In this document: positions 51,001 through 63,601 of the stretch, piece after piece
How positions within the stretch are numbered: position 1 is the first letter of the stretch
Layout of the letters: the number at the start of each line of letters is the position of its first letter
The notes under the pieces: model-generated
The model's input: the letters and a program-made list of their open reading frames with translations, nothing else
What the model was told of the DNA's origin: nothing
Database searches by the model: none
Origin: Acanthaster planci
Lineage: Eukaryota > Echinodermata > Asteroidea > Valvatida > Acanthasteridae
Length of the DNA: 64,000 nt
Assembly: GCF_001949145.1 (NCBI RefSeq)
Contig: NW_019091361.1
Coordinates: forward strand, 3,740,208 to 3,804,207
Direction of reading: 5' to 3'
Position numbers and translations under genes: made by a program

Positions 51001-53733
51001 CTGGAAAGACATTATGAGGCAAAGGCTCCAGACAGTTGCCATGAAACGGCCCTGCAGGTCCATCACTGGTCATTCAATCTTTAAAGTCAACAATCTATTT
51101 CGAATGAACCTTGGTAAAGCTTTAGTAATTGGCAGCCCCTTACTGATGACGGGGGTGGAACTTGTTTGGAGAGGGTCGAACTTTTGAAAATGTTTGTATG
51201 TGACCTTTCATGCCCCTCCGGAGGGGTGAGGCTAAATTTGGGGGTTTTATACACACACTTTCGAGGGAAATGACATTCGCCTTTTTCGTTGTTCTCAAGA
51301 ATATTTAGGGGAGGGAGATTTTCTTTTTCTGGTGCGTAGGCTGCCGGAGCCCCCCCCCTTCCCCAGCTCGCTTCCGAGTTTTTCTCGTCGGTGGATCTTT
51401 TTTGTGTGTGACTGTAATACACCGTAATTTTCAGAACAATACGCTGCTGCTTACGTTGATTCTCACACTGAAAATATCCAGGTTATACGGCAACATTTAA
51501 AAAATGAAATTGGTCTCGCCGCGCTGTGCCTGTTGCCGCCGCCGTGACCAGCTATGTGCCGCTTTGCAGGCTGCAAAGTGGTGTAGCGCTCCAGGCGCCC
51601 TGACAAGTCGGTCATGTTTTTGTTGGTTGCCATTTGCACTGGCTCTTCTCACGTATTGCAAATTGAAGGAAACCAGTCTAGAGAGACTGAATAGCCTCTT
51701 AAATTTACCGTAAGTACCATTCACACCTCAAAAATCGTCCACATGTGGTGCGTCTGTTTGTTTTTGTCTTTTACGGTTGTGTAATCCACGTTGTTTATTA
51801 TTTCACTGGTCATTTGGTGACTGTTTAAAAAACCGCTGCATGGCCCACCCAGCAAGGACACTAATCAATATTTTACCTCCAACCTCACAAAAGGTGAAAT
51901 CTAATCAAACTCAAATTATTTTGATTCATAAATGTTGATTTCTTATACCCGCTACAAAGTTCCGATAAAATTTTATTTGGGCCCGGTTTTCCGAATTTTC
52001 TTTCACAAGTGCAAAATGAACTCTTTCGAATGCGCCTCAAAATATTTTGTTACAAATTTTAATTAGGTGAAGGAGTGGAGGTTATAAGATTTTATCAATT
52101 TTATAGAGCTTCTGAAATTTGTGGAGTTTTCTGAGATTTTTAATAATAATGTTCACGCTACTCGCTCGTCACCCATGCGTCCGCTTGAGGGCGCTGGGGA
52201 AAGAGCAAGTTCATACCTGGCCAATTTACGACAAGCCGCCGTGAATATTCAAAACTGAAATATACAAGTTCGGTTCGCGACAAACATGCCACTTGTTCCA
52301 AAGAACATTATGATAGGCATTTGTATAAAAATGTGTTATCACAGTGGCAAAAAATTCACTTTTGGGTTTGACGACCCCCCCGTCAGGTCAGGCAACGGGC
52401 CTGTTTTGGGGGACATGGCTGATTGCTTCATGATTGCTCCATTTCGGAGACACCAACTCAACTGTCACGCATGGATGTGTAGTTAATCTGTATAAAAACT
52501 TTCCAGTTTCATTTACAATGTAAAAGTTCATTCAAACTCAATGTTTTTCTTGCAGATGTTGATGGACTATAGCCCATTAGAAGCTGGGCTGGGACCATTC
52601 ATCAAACTCGAAAAGTTCAGTTGGAAAAATACATCCAGCAAAAGAGGAATGTGCGAGGAGGATTTAAGCCAACTCACATATGGTTAGAATATCTTACCAG
52701 TGACCCAATCTAACAAAATGAGGTTTACGATTGGTGTTAACAGTTAGAATATCGCATCAGTAGTTCATTCTAACAAAATTATACTTAACATTTAGGAGGA
52801 CTCCCAACTCCCATGCAGTTAGGATATATCAGTGGCCCGATCTAACAAAATGAGGCTTAGGCCTAAGTCACAAAGGCTTGTACCTTATGAGAGGACCCTC
52901 CATTACAAACCTATTTTCTACATCATTGGAGTATAACAGCTGTTATCCAGTCAAACAAAACGCCGAGGTTGGATATATGAGACCAAAAGTCCAAAACCAA
53001 ATCCACAAGGTATCCGTTGCACGATATAAACCCATCACCAGAGCGGAAATGACAAGGCTTCGGAGATTCTTCATTCCCCCCCGCGCAAAAAAGTCACCCT
53101 TTTTCAGGAGGCCGACTTTGTTGGTAAGGCGGCCGTTCAGAAGGTGAAAGACGAGGGACTTCTGCGTAAACTGGTTCTGCTTACCGTTCCCAACACTGAC
53201 AATGTTGACCCTGAAGGCAACGAGACACTCTGGCTGAATGGCAAGGCGAGGGGAAATGGTGGTCCTGATTGGTTGCTTCTTGTACATTACGGTAGCAATG
53301 GTAGCCCCAGTGACTTCGCCTTCATACCTAATCTTGAAGTCATGATTTAGAAATTTTCATCACAGTACTCATTTCGCATCAGGCAGACTATACATCGTTT
53401 ATTTTAGTGACATTCACGTATTGTCTGTATTGTGAAAAACTTTCAACATCATAAAAAACAGTACACCATTACTCACTTTGTGTTTGTGTGTAAAATAACC
53501 TTTTTAAAAAACTTTTTGGTCAAATTTATTGGTAGGTTGTCGGCAACACCACATCAGGCTGTTACAGCTTCCACCTCGGCCAGAGCATCTGCTTCGCTTA
53601 CCTGCCCATGGAGCTGACGGCAGTTGGGACAGAGGTTGAAGCGGAGCTCTTGGGAAAGAAGTACCCCTCGATGATGACTGAGGAGCCCCTGGTGCTCAAA
53701 GAGCAAGTCAGAAGCAGGCAGAAATCCAAGTAA
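45088..53733 (+). pseudogene. 5'-truncated DMGDH copy (exons 8-16), inverted relative to the parent
   Basis: Exons matching DMGDH 8-16: 45088-45207, 46462-46616, 47006-47223, 47858-47988, 48398-48615, 50825-50982, 52556-52614, 53108-53245, 53536-53733 (TAA 53731-53733). The first three have exactly the lengths of the parental exons 8-10 (120, 155, 218), and introns also align, so it arose by DNA-level duplication. It covers part of the oxidase fold and the whole folate-binding aminomethyltransferase-like domain, but nothing for exons 1-7 (FAD-binding start, import signal) lies upstream. Lesions: TAA at 48429-48431 where DMGDH has a Tyr codon (KGN-stop-EVSLKNITD); the donor after exon 14 is damaged, so AA|GTTCAG shifts the frame and AAG|TT is not a donor; exon 15 ends at a GC rather than GT donor. 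Exon 10 is about 88% identical to the parent in DNA by hand count. A short residual peptide cannot be excluded. Confidence 0.85.
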
Positions 53734-54461
53734 GAGGTGAGAGTGTCCAGCCATCGGATCAATGTTTACATAATAGGAATATCAAAGGAACGGTGCTATG
53801 GTTTTATCTGAGAATCACTTTTTGTGCATGTTTAAACTCTTCTTCTATGTATGAAAACCGATTTCTTAGAGTTCGCTGTGACGTAAAGTCAGGAAAACAC
53901 TTTGGTTTGTACATGAATGGATGTTGAAATTTTGAACCTTAAATTTACTCTTTCAAAATTTTCTCGGAAAAAGTTGCTCACTGGATTTTTACCACCTGCA
54001 GCAATATATTGTCAAAGAAATTGACATTAAAAATCTTCGACAGCGAAGTATATAAAATGTAGCGATTTTTGTGCACAGACCAATGCAACATTGAGGTACA
54101 GTGCTTGGCATTGCATGCACATCACAGTTCTGCTCATGAACATGCAAATTTATGTTAGCACAAAAACCAAAAAGGACCCAAAATACAGATCATCATTGTG
54201 GCTATACGTAAAAATTTTGGAATCGGATCAGGCAATGAATGTGTGCACATACCCTACAAGCCAGGTTGTCTTCCAAAGGATTAAAAGTGCAAGCTGGTTT
54301 CCAATCTTCATTCACACTGTTGACCTTGTGATGAAGGAGTCACTGTGGGAGCCAGTCCAGAAGTGATGAAAAGACGTACCTCACTTGTTATCACACACAA
54401 TGTCACTGATTGACAACTGAGATTCGTTTATCTTTGAAGCAAGGAGATACTGCCCTTTTCA

Positions 54462-54467
54462 AATAAA
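54462..54467 (+). terminator. Candidate relic polyadenylation signal of the DMGDH copy
   Basis: AATAAA lies about 730 bases beyond the final TAA of the pseudogene. It may mark the retained 3' end of the duplicated gene. The stretch 53734-55046 holds no other feature I can support. Confidence 0.3.
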
Positions 54468-55046
54468 GCCAGATGTTTATCCTGCGTTCATCTCTCACTT
54501 TGACTTTTATACAATCAAAAGGCCGATAAATGAATTGAAGTGTTTATAGATAAGATTTGAAGACGTATTTACACTCCAGGCTCCAAATGTATGATATGAC
54601 TTGAGTAATCTAAGACTGTAAAATCTGTGGAGTGCTAGGGTGTCACATCTATGTGAGGGCATTATTTTAACTCGTGTTGAGAAGGCCGTTTGTATTATCC
54701 TCGACATCAGATTTAAACTTCAGAGGCAGCTCAAGACAAGGTGTTAGTTTTATCAAAAAACTGAATTATTTATGGAAACTAAAGAGAAACTGTAATTTAT
54801 GCTTTAAAGGGGGAACAAACTGCCGTTGATATGAGAACATTGTGTACTTAATGGTTCTGTCTTACTCGAATCAATATTTCTAGTCAATGACGCTCTGAAC
54901 TCTGCCACGTGTTTCAGTGTATAATTGTCTCTTCCTTAGAACTAACAAGGGCTAATTAAGTAATTGCTGATGTTGACCAACCTATCACACGTCCTTGGAA
55001 GTAGATAAACCAGCACGAGTCACCGTACAAGTCAAGTCTAACGTAA

Positions 55047-56624
55047 TATGTCTCATATTCAAGAGGCTGCCATCTGTAATCATGAATCGTGATTTGTGAA
55101 CCCTCGTGAAGATGATCTCCTTAAGACAGAGAGCTCATTTTTTAAATCCAAAGCTGCTCTGTATTTGAACGGATTTTCCTGAGGGGGGGGGGTGTTGACA
55201 GATTTGTTGTTGTACTCCACTGCTGCGTGGGTCACCTTAGATCTTTGTGCGTGACACCCTATAAGAAAATAATTTCCAGCAAGCCGGCATAAACACTGCA
55301 TGGTCGTATTGGGCAAAAATGCAAAAGGAACTTTTTAATAGACCTGATTGGTCATGTTCCCTGAATCCGTCTCATTCCATGAACTCTTCTACACAAAGCA
55401 TTTAGACTACTTTCTAACCCTTCCCTCACTGTCGTTTTTCAGTGTTGCTTAATTAAAAATGTTTAGAAATAATGAATTAACAATTTCAAATGTTTCATCA
55501 ATGAAAATGAAATTTATCTGTAACATTTATTTCATTGCTATAAATTTATTCTTTATTTCCCACAATAGAAAAAGTTAACTTCGCTTTCAGTTCAATAGGG
55601 CCGATTTGTGAATTCCCGCTTTATGTTGATGTAAGCCAAGGACCACAGCTTTGACGGTGTATTTATTTCCATATCCACAAGTCTCACACGCCGAACAGTA
55701 TTTTTAATAAGTATTTGAATAAGTGGTGTGTATATAATTGGGTAATGAAAGAAAGCCTTGAAAATTTACTGAGGGTAACTATTTGGTGCACAGCAATGAA
55801 AATATGAAGAGACAGAATATAATTTGTACTCAATTTTTGTGCAATCTTTTTCGGTAAATTCGACATGATGAAATTTGGATAATTTTTGGACACTTACATT
55901 TAGGGCAATCACCCAAACAATGTTCTGAACATGATCCCGCATGTTTTTTTTTTGTACTTCATTGTTTCATGACTTTGGGCATTGGTGGCATATGGTTTTC
56001 TATTGCTTTATAATTATTTAATCAGATGACGATCGTGCGAGGGTTTTGATACAGGAAGCAAAATACCATTATTTGTAAAAGTGGAGTATTACAAAGTTCT
56101 GGAGAAGCAGCTAAAAGTAAAGGGGTCTGTCACACGATTCAATGTGGCAGTCATCTTCATTGGGTGTGATGTAATTTCTACATGTGCTCTGACGGAGAAA
56201 GTGGTCTTCCATTTCTTTATATGCGGCACACTAAATATAGCCTTCTTCTTACGGCTTGACAGTTTTTCAGAACCGTCGCCACAAACTCGTTTGTCCTGAA
56301 TTACATAAATTCACTTATGCCATCTCGATACTTTACTGTGCCCTCTCAAACATTGTATGATCGCCTTTAAAATGGAATACATTTAGCAAATTAAGTTTGG
56401 AAGGACAAAAAAGAAGGGGAAATCAATGTTTGTTTTGGTTTTCCCGTTTATTATTCACGGATTGTAGCCACACAGCCGGTGAACGAAACAGTGGTCACTA
56501 GGCTGAGAGGTGGGGAAGTCTATTTTCAAATTAGTTCGAAGTTCCTGACGGGGGTGTTTCTATAAACAGAATCAAGTCTAACAATCAAAATCAACTTAGT
56601 GTAACACATGTTATAGACAAATCT
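55047..56624 (+). repeat. Direct repeat R2 flanking the DMGDH pseudogene (pair with 42264-44755)
   Basis: Second copy of R1 in the same orientation, shorter because it lacks about 500 bp and the tRNA-like insertion. It has gacagatttgttg, gatacaggaagcaaaatac, cagtttttcagaacc and aaacgaaacagtggtca in the same order. After about 56624 the sequence diverges from what follows R1, which is the start of the DMGDH copy. No open frame of note. Confidence 0.75.
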
Positions 56625-56949
56625 CACGAGACACCGTTTTCTGCGGGGAGGACATCGCACTCACGGATGTCTCAACTTCAGCGCGCGCGAGAGAGCACCT
56701 TGGCAGGTGGTCTAGATACCCTAATGGTCAGAGAGGAATGTAACGCGCGTGTACCACCTGCGTGCGAACAGGAAGGCCTGGCTCGCAGTAATATCAGGAT
56801 TCGTCTATATTGATGAGACTTCAAACAAGTAAGGTTGACAGCTAATCTAGCAGAATGTTACAGTGTATGCTTTTTGCCATGCTAGATTTGAAGGCAAAAT
56901 TGTTACCAACTATGCCTGTTAGCTGCATAGTTGGCAGATGGCGCACCAT

Positions 56950-58695
56950 CTACCACTGGAGGGTAAATCTGCCAGAGGTTTTGCTACCCACACCCTTCAC
57001 CTTGATCTTTGTTTTGGCCGAGAAAGAGTTGGAAGTCTTCCTGACGTCGACCAGAGACACGCATACCTTGATGCCACTCTTTTTGCCGCAAGATTCATAC
57101 TTGTCGTCAGTTACTGACAAATGACAATGAAAGAAAGAAATGAGAAAATACCACAGTACATGTATTTTAAAGGAAAACGTAAAATTTCTGTTTCATGTAA
57201 TCTACCGTTGATGAACAATTCAGCTAATTTCTCCATGTGGACCGGACTTATGTTTCCAAATATTGTCCTTGTAATTTTGATGGTGCATGCTGTTGATAAA
57301 AACACAGGGGGAAGGGGGCTCAGTGGGACCCCTGCGCGCCCCACCCCCCGGTGTGCCACTGGTAGGTTTTAAGGCCATGATCTTTATCAAACCGAGAATG
57401 GGTGTACCTACCTAAAAATGAAGCACTAGTGACAGTACTTCCCAGGAACTTCAGAGCCATCTTAATACTGTTGGCACTGTACTCCATCGTAGCGCAGGCT
57501 GTAACAGTCAACCGTACAATAAAAAATTAACAATCACCTCCTAGTTTGCTGAAACACTTACACGAACAGTCGAAAGTACTTGAAATGAGCAAGCTGTGCG
57601 TGACGACGGGATTAAAGGTGAGATAACTCGAAGTCGAGGTTTTAAGAAGTTTATACATGTACGATAACCAGTCTGAGAATGAACTTGACAGCGAAGTGTG
57701 AACACCTTGTATTAGGTGGTCGCGTTGATCATCACAAGTAAATGTGAACCCGTGTTTTTCAGAAGCAAACTGTATGATTATAACTGTATCGATACATCTG
57801 ATTTTATGAAATAAAGCTGGAGTAACATGATTGTCACTATGAGTCCGTCGAGGCTGTCTTGCCTGGCGGATGTCAGTCTTCGTTCCAAGACGTTACTAAT
57901 AATTAATACTAGCTGTGTACGTGCAGTGAGTTTTGCCAGTCAACAGAGGGCGCTATGTGACGGCTAATTGTGAAAGCTTATCCACAGACATAAATAACCT
58001 TATTAGGTTATTACCTTATTAGGTTATTTATGTCTAATAGATTATTGTACGAATACAGACCTCGTCCGTCACATAGCGTCCTCTGTTGACTGGCAAAATA
58101 TACCGCGCTAAAGCGTTCACGGATAGTAACGTCTTGGAACCAAGACTAGGCTGATGTATGCCCGCACATACGCAAGACATTAATTAAATGGTACATTCGG
58201 TCCACACGAGACACAGTTCAAGTACATTGCCATTTTGTTTCTGTAGGAATGCCAATCCAATTGAAATAATTGTTGATTGTACTGAGTAATTTCTTAGCAC
58301 TAATACAATTCAAAACACGGCTTACCCACCATTGATCTTTTTGCCAACGACCTTGAATCCGAGGCAACATTTGCACGACCCACTTGAGCAACTGCAACCG
58401 TTGGAGTCCAAATAGTTTTTCGTGGCCTCCTTCCAATCTGGAATAAAATTTAGGGGTCGGGGAATGACAACCACCGGATCATGTCCCAAAATTTAGTGCG
58501 CAAAATGAGATTAGAACAGATGAAATGATACGAGATAAGACAAGGAAACACACAAAAGGGCACTGGACCTAAATTACCTGAAAGTTTGCAAAACGTACCT
58601 TTGTAAGTCGGTGCCTTGTCTCCGTCCTCCCAAGCCTTTGTCTCCTGTGTGTAAGCCACAAGCAGGACTACGGCGACCACCAAGAACAGCTTCAT
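56950..58695 (-). CDS. Secreted cysteine-rich protein, DUF4773-like
   Basis: Four exons in transcript order: 58599-58695, 58330-58437, 57412-57498, 56950-57113. All are GT-AG and phase 1 at every junction; 151 aa to the TAG at 56950-56952. The ATG at 58695 has A at -3 and opens a clear signal peptide (MKLFLVVAVVLLVAYTQETK). The mature protein has eight cysteines: CSCSSGSCKCC in exon 2, one in ACATMEYSA (exon 3) and two in YESCGKKSGIKVC (exon 4), followed by a Lys-rich tail ending TLQW. The CxCxxxxCxCC-GF-...-AC-x-x-x-x-Y layout recalls the secreted DUF4773 family of invertebrates, whose function is unknown; this match is from memory of the pattern. Symmetric phase-1 exons are usual for extracellular modules. 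A foldback element sits in intron 2. Confidence 0.7.
57875..58147. mobile_element. Palindromic MITE in an intron of the Cys-rich gene
   Basis: Terminal repeats AGTCTTCGTTCCAAGACGTT and (in complement) AGTCTTGGTTCCAAGACGTT are followed on both arms by ttgccagtcaacagagg and cgctatgtgacgg. The centre (about 57988-58036) is itself a perfect dyad, agacataaataacct with its complement around a repeated ttaccttattagg. There is no coding capacity, and a target duplication was not seen. Confidence 0.8.
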
Positions 58696-61296
58696 GTTGA
58701 TACAACTAGGCCTATACCTACAGATGATGATCTTGGATATAAGAACCCGCGCCCAAATACGCTGGGCCCGGTTTGGGGCATCGGTCTTATACCGCTGCGA
58801 CAGCGTGTTGACCAAGGCTCCGAACTTCAAGAGCAGCGCTGATTGGTTAAACATCATCCCCCTGAACTGTATACCACCTCCAAACATGGAAGCGTCTATT
58901 TGCAATACGTAACAGGGGTGGCTTAAGTCGCCGCTTGGCTAAGGGTGTCATGTAGTTTTGAAAGTAGTCTTTTACTCTAAACGGTTATTTTTGTCCACTT
59001 GAAAACTGTAGTCTAAAAAGAATGGATTTCATACAAAAGTCAGAAAAAGCGTTTTTTAATTTTTTTTATCGGCTGGCTAATCCACAAGCTGCAACAAAAG
59101 TCTCCAGTCTCCTAAACTGCACTGAAACCACCTTCCTCGATTTTGAGCTTGTTAATTAAATAATGCAGTTTTCCGGCGCCGGCCTTGCAATGTGTGAGTC
59201 CGCTTCATGGCAACGTATTGAAGGTAGAGAGTTTTCAAGGATACTTGGCGTGCACTAGTCCGCTATGAACACACACGAGCTCATGCACTGATATAAGAAA
59301 AGATGAACTAGGAAACGCATGATCCCATAATCGAGACACTCCAGTTTGGAGGTTACAACTTTGAGAACAGGAAGTGTCAAATATTGAGTTGAAGTGAACA
59401 CATGAATTTCATTTTCTTGCAAAGTCTTCGCGATACAAAAAAGTGTATTTGCACATTTTCCCTTAATCAGCCGTCTATTATGATCCGCCCTACATCCTTT
59501 TATAACAACCCCTTTATAACATGAGACATTTAAACGACAACAGTGAATCTAGGACATAGTTACAACTGTAACAATGGGTTTGTTTCATCACTTTCAATAA
59601 AACAAACCGAAGACTAAATGGCCTTTTTAAAAGGTGATTTTGGACTTTCACGTTATAAAGAAAATGGCCGTATAGATCTCCAAACTTATCAATTTGACTC
59701 AAGAGGCAGCAACACCACAATTGATTGACAACACGGCAACAGAAACATCAACAATAACTTTTTCCCTCCTCCACAAATATCTCTTTTAACTTAAAAAAAC
59801 CCAACCCATTCTGCAAAGAATAATCTGTTATCAATTGTGGACGTAAAGGTTTTTTAGAGGATTTATTTGAGGGGTTATTTTTTAATTAAACCAAGTATTC
59901 TACAAAACTCCGGTCCAACCAACAAAAGTCGAATTAAACAGCGAGATTCAGTCGAACAATAGCGCTCTCTGATAATATTGCCGTATACTTCGCAGAGGAG
60001 TTGATGGTTGGTGCCACAACAGTTAACAGTAAGCAATTTTTTTATTCGATGACTTGGAAACTGCGTGAGATATTTTTGAGTTATTCTTTACAGTTTCCTT
60101 TAGATTGAAAGCCAGCCACAATTTGCCGACCACCCAAAACACTCAAATGACGGAAAAAGTGAGGGATATATATGAAGATTTGAAATGTCCGCTGAAGATA
60201 TCTTGTGCACCCTCCGATTATAGGCTCTCCAGAGAGTGACCATGCTCAGGAGGCGGGGAAAAGGCTTGTTGCGATGTTTGCAATCTGTTTATCGCCTTGT
60301 TTGCTGCTCAACTTGAAGTTAATTCTGTGTAACACAGGCTCACTTTGCTGCAGCTTCACCTTGAACTGTAATCTCTCTGTCCCATCTGGACCGTGTCAGG
60401 TGATGATGATGTTGGTAGTGACCTCAAAGGCCGCCCCGCCTGGACAAAGGACAGGCCAACACGCTTGCTACCTTGACGGTTATCAACGGAAAGCACTTTT
60501 ATATGCATACCTTGGTGAAACTACCCTGGGGAAAAAATTCAACGATATTTGATCCACCAGTACTTTGCGATATTCCCGAAGCAGTCCCTGTAAATCAACC
60601 ATCAGTACCTTACATTTTGGCAATGAGAGTTAGTTTACCTCAAGTAGACTTTTAATTTCGACGTCACATAAACATGTACATGTATGCATTCCGTGAAGCT
60701 GAATGCTTGATATAATCATAATCTGACCTCAAAAATCCAGTTTTCACCACAATTAACCTTGAATCTGATATACGTGTGTGAATGTAGCTTGAACGTATAC
60801 CAGTAAATCCACATTAGCGAACCTTGTTTGAAGACCCCAGTGGGGCAAAGACAAAAATTAAACATAAAATTATGGTTTTGCCGTTGCAAGCCCTAATTTT
60901 TTTTTCTAGCAACAATCACTCAAGGAAGGAAACCGTTGTCTCATGGTGTACGTTCACACAATCAACCTTATCAACTTTGAACTGATGTCCTTATAGAAAT
61001 AGTGACTTTTCAAGGATGTCCGGTGGTCGCTTTCGACCTTATTAATTAGAACGGATATAGCCCAGCAAGGCCTTTTGCCTGGGTCATTAGGACGATTCGG
61101 TTTCGCACAGGGAATGGAGATCTGTATGCGATTAGCAACCCTTTCTTTCAGAAGTCACCGTAAGGTTAATAGATATTGTGCAGGACAAAAAATTCTGTGG
61201 CTGTGCGCGGTTTGCTGCTGCTTTGCAAATTCTATCAGCAAATACACGGCAGAGAAGGAAAAGAATTCGACTAGTTTAAATGGCGGGGATGTTAAT

Positions 61297-61486
61297 GCTG
61301 GTTTCATACTTCACGCGAATGCGAAAGCGAAGCGAATTAGACGTCGTGAGATTTGTAGCGAAATTCTGTTCCAGTTAAAATGTGTTCAACTTATGCGAAT
61401 TCGGCGTAGCGCAATTAATTAATATTTGATCCGAAAAAAAATTTGCATTCATGTTTCCTTTCGCATGGAGTATGAACCGGCCTTTA
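61297..61486. mobile_element. MITE-like repeat related to 20590-20771
   Basis: The left end ctggtttcatacttcacgcg and the right end (in complement) ggccggttcatactccatgc are imperfect inverted repeats continuing into gaatgcgaaag / gcgaaagg. The interior has no coding frame. The right terminus recurs in BHMT intron 4. Confidence 0.55.
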
Positions 61487-63499
61487 GTGAAACGGAATTC
61501 TGTCCGTTCTTGAACACGATTTTTCCAGTGTCAGTGATATGCTGTTTGCCTATTGTACGAATGCGTTACAGATTTGCGAAATGAAGCCGCCACTAAGTCA
61601 AGTATTGTTTGACTTTTTGCTCGACGGAGTACGAGGTAGACAGGGAGGTATTGTTAGCGATTACACCACTGAAGCGATCGCTATCATGAAGAATGACCCC
61701 CAGTGATTTAGTTTCAGCACTCCCCGCCCCCCTCCCCCAAGTAGTAAAGTAATGTGATACATGTACTTTTGGACCATCTCTCTGAAATCTCTCTCCAAAG
61801 CCACCGTTCTGAAATCTCTATTACCACGCTAAGATTAACTCCGGTTCAATGGACACATTTACTCTCGCATTCTCACGCTGGAAAACCTCACTTTTGTTTT
61901 TTGTTTTTTGTATTTTCGTTTTTTCCTTTGTTAGTGAAGCTAATTTCTCTTTTGAAAATTTAGTCCCCTCTGAAGCCATTTATCTTTGCTGCAATTATGT
62001 ACACAGTGTTGGTCCCTCTACTTTCAAAGCTTGTCACAGAATCAGGATCTGCACTAACTTGGGCATTTGTCAACCAAATGAAGCAATTAAAACGGGTCCT
62101 GTGGTTTTATAACTTCATATTAAATTTAACATAAGTGATACCTACTACTCCCAACACCGTTCCTAATTCTCCGAGCCCTTGTTGTATGTAATTGAATGTT
62201 GTAAAAACAAGCCTCTTATTTTCTGGGGGTATAGATGCACTATCGTTTGTCTCACTCTTCCACGATTTATTTTTTTTTCACCCAGATCAAGTCGCTGACA
62301 AACAGTCAGTCTGGTGTTCGTGCCTTTAATTCGGTTCAACTGATGAGATAAAGAGTATTTCATCGAAATTCGAACACACTGACGAATAAAGATAAGTAGG
62401 TGAATTCTCCAAAAAGGAAATTCCTTCCTAGGCAGTTATGTCATTTGATGCATAGGACAGGTGTGGGCGTTGTGCATTTCACGCATTCCTCTTTGCAGAG
62501 CTTGGTTCAAAAAATTCCCGTAGAGACAGTCTTTACACTTGCTGTTATATAAGTTTCAACACATTTTCTATTCATATAGACCAACTGTTCGTATGTATTA
62601 AAATAATGTTAATAAGTCATCGCATAAGTTAAACAGAATCCGCGGCAGAGTAAGGATACAAACAAATATAGACCGCTTTATCTCGTGGTGTAGGCCTAGT
62701 ACATCCATGGGCGAAAAACCCGGGGGGACAAGTCCCCCAATGAATTTGGTACAAGGGGACACAATGTCGAATGTCCCCTCCATGCTTTAAGCAAAACAAA
62801 ATTCTAAAGGACTTGATGGATCGAGGATTCCCCACTTTAAGTTTTTATAAAATAATGGAATAACATAATAAACAAGATTTGCACAAAAAGTGTAAATTCA
62901 TGTCCCCCCCACACTCGAGGAGAGATTTCCGCCCATGAGTACATCTACCCTTCCATGACGAGCCATAGAGCATTCTCTTTCCTGAGACTTTTATTAAGTT
63001 TTGAGGTATCTTTTGTAACCTAGCTCATGTCTGAAAGGAACTGTTTCAGCTGAAAATAACACATGCCACAAATGAAGCCGGAATAACTTCCAACAGACTC
63101 CGGTACCTCACAGCCAATTTGTGAGGGCGTTAAACCGATCTGTTCCTGTACTCTGTACTGGACTTTAGAAACGTAAGTTCGTTAACCCTTTTTATAGGAG
63201 GTGTAGACGGAGCTGTCTTTGCTGCATCCACATTTTTAATTTATAGGTATTCGTCTCCTTGACGATACCATCGAAGACTGACAAGGCAAGTTCACGGTAA
63301 GTCTTGATTTTAACTTGGACTGTGCTCGGACTTGTTCTTTGCTCAAAGTTTTCTAGCCAATGGGCACTGGACGTACGTACGTCGGTACCAACCTGGGCCG
63401 TGTACTGGTGGCCTACGGGCGGTTGTCACTACTATGGTGGTCTATATCTGCCCCACATCTCGGGATACGTTTCAAAATTTTTGTTAAAATTTGTAATTT

Positions 63500-63601
63500 G
63501 CATGGTAGCAGTCTTGCAGACACTTTGTTTTGTACCACAGGGAAACCTTCGTAGTACGTATACATACGTATTGCATTGACCTGCAAGATGGCAGCCATGC
63601 A
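63500..63601. mobile_element. Short MITE, family member B (pair with 41681-41773)
   Basis: Ends tgcatggtagcagtcttgca and, in complement, tgcatggctgccatcttgca form an inverted repeat of about 23 bp with two or three mismatches. Ends and interior resemble the element at 41681-41773. Confidence 0.65.

Noticed and set aside
60205-60655. Candidate small gene on either strand
   Set aside because: Frames are short, no signal peptide or domain is seen, and no set of splice sites gives a multi-exon product.
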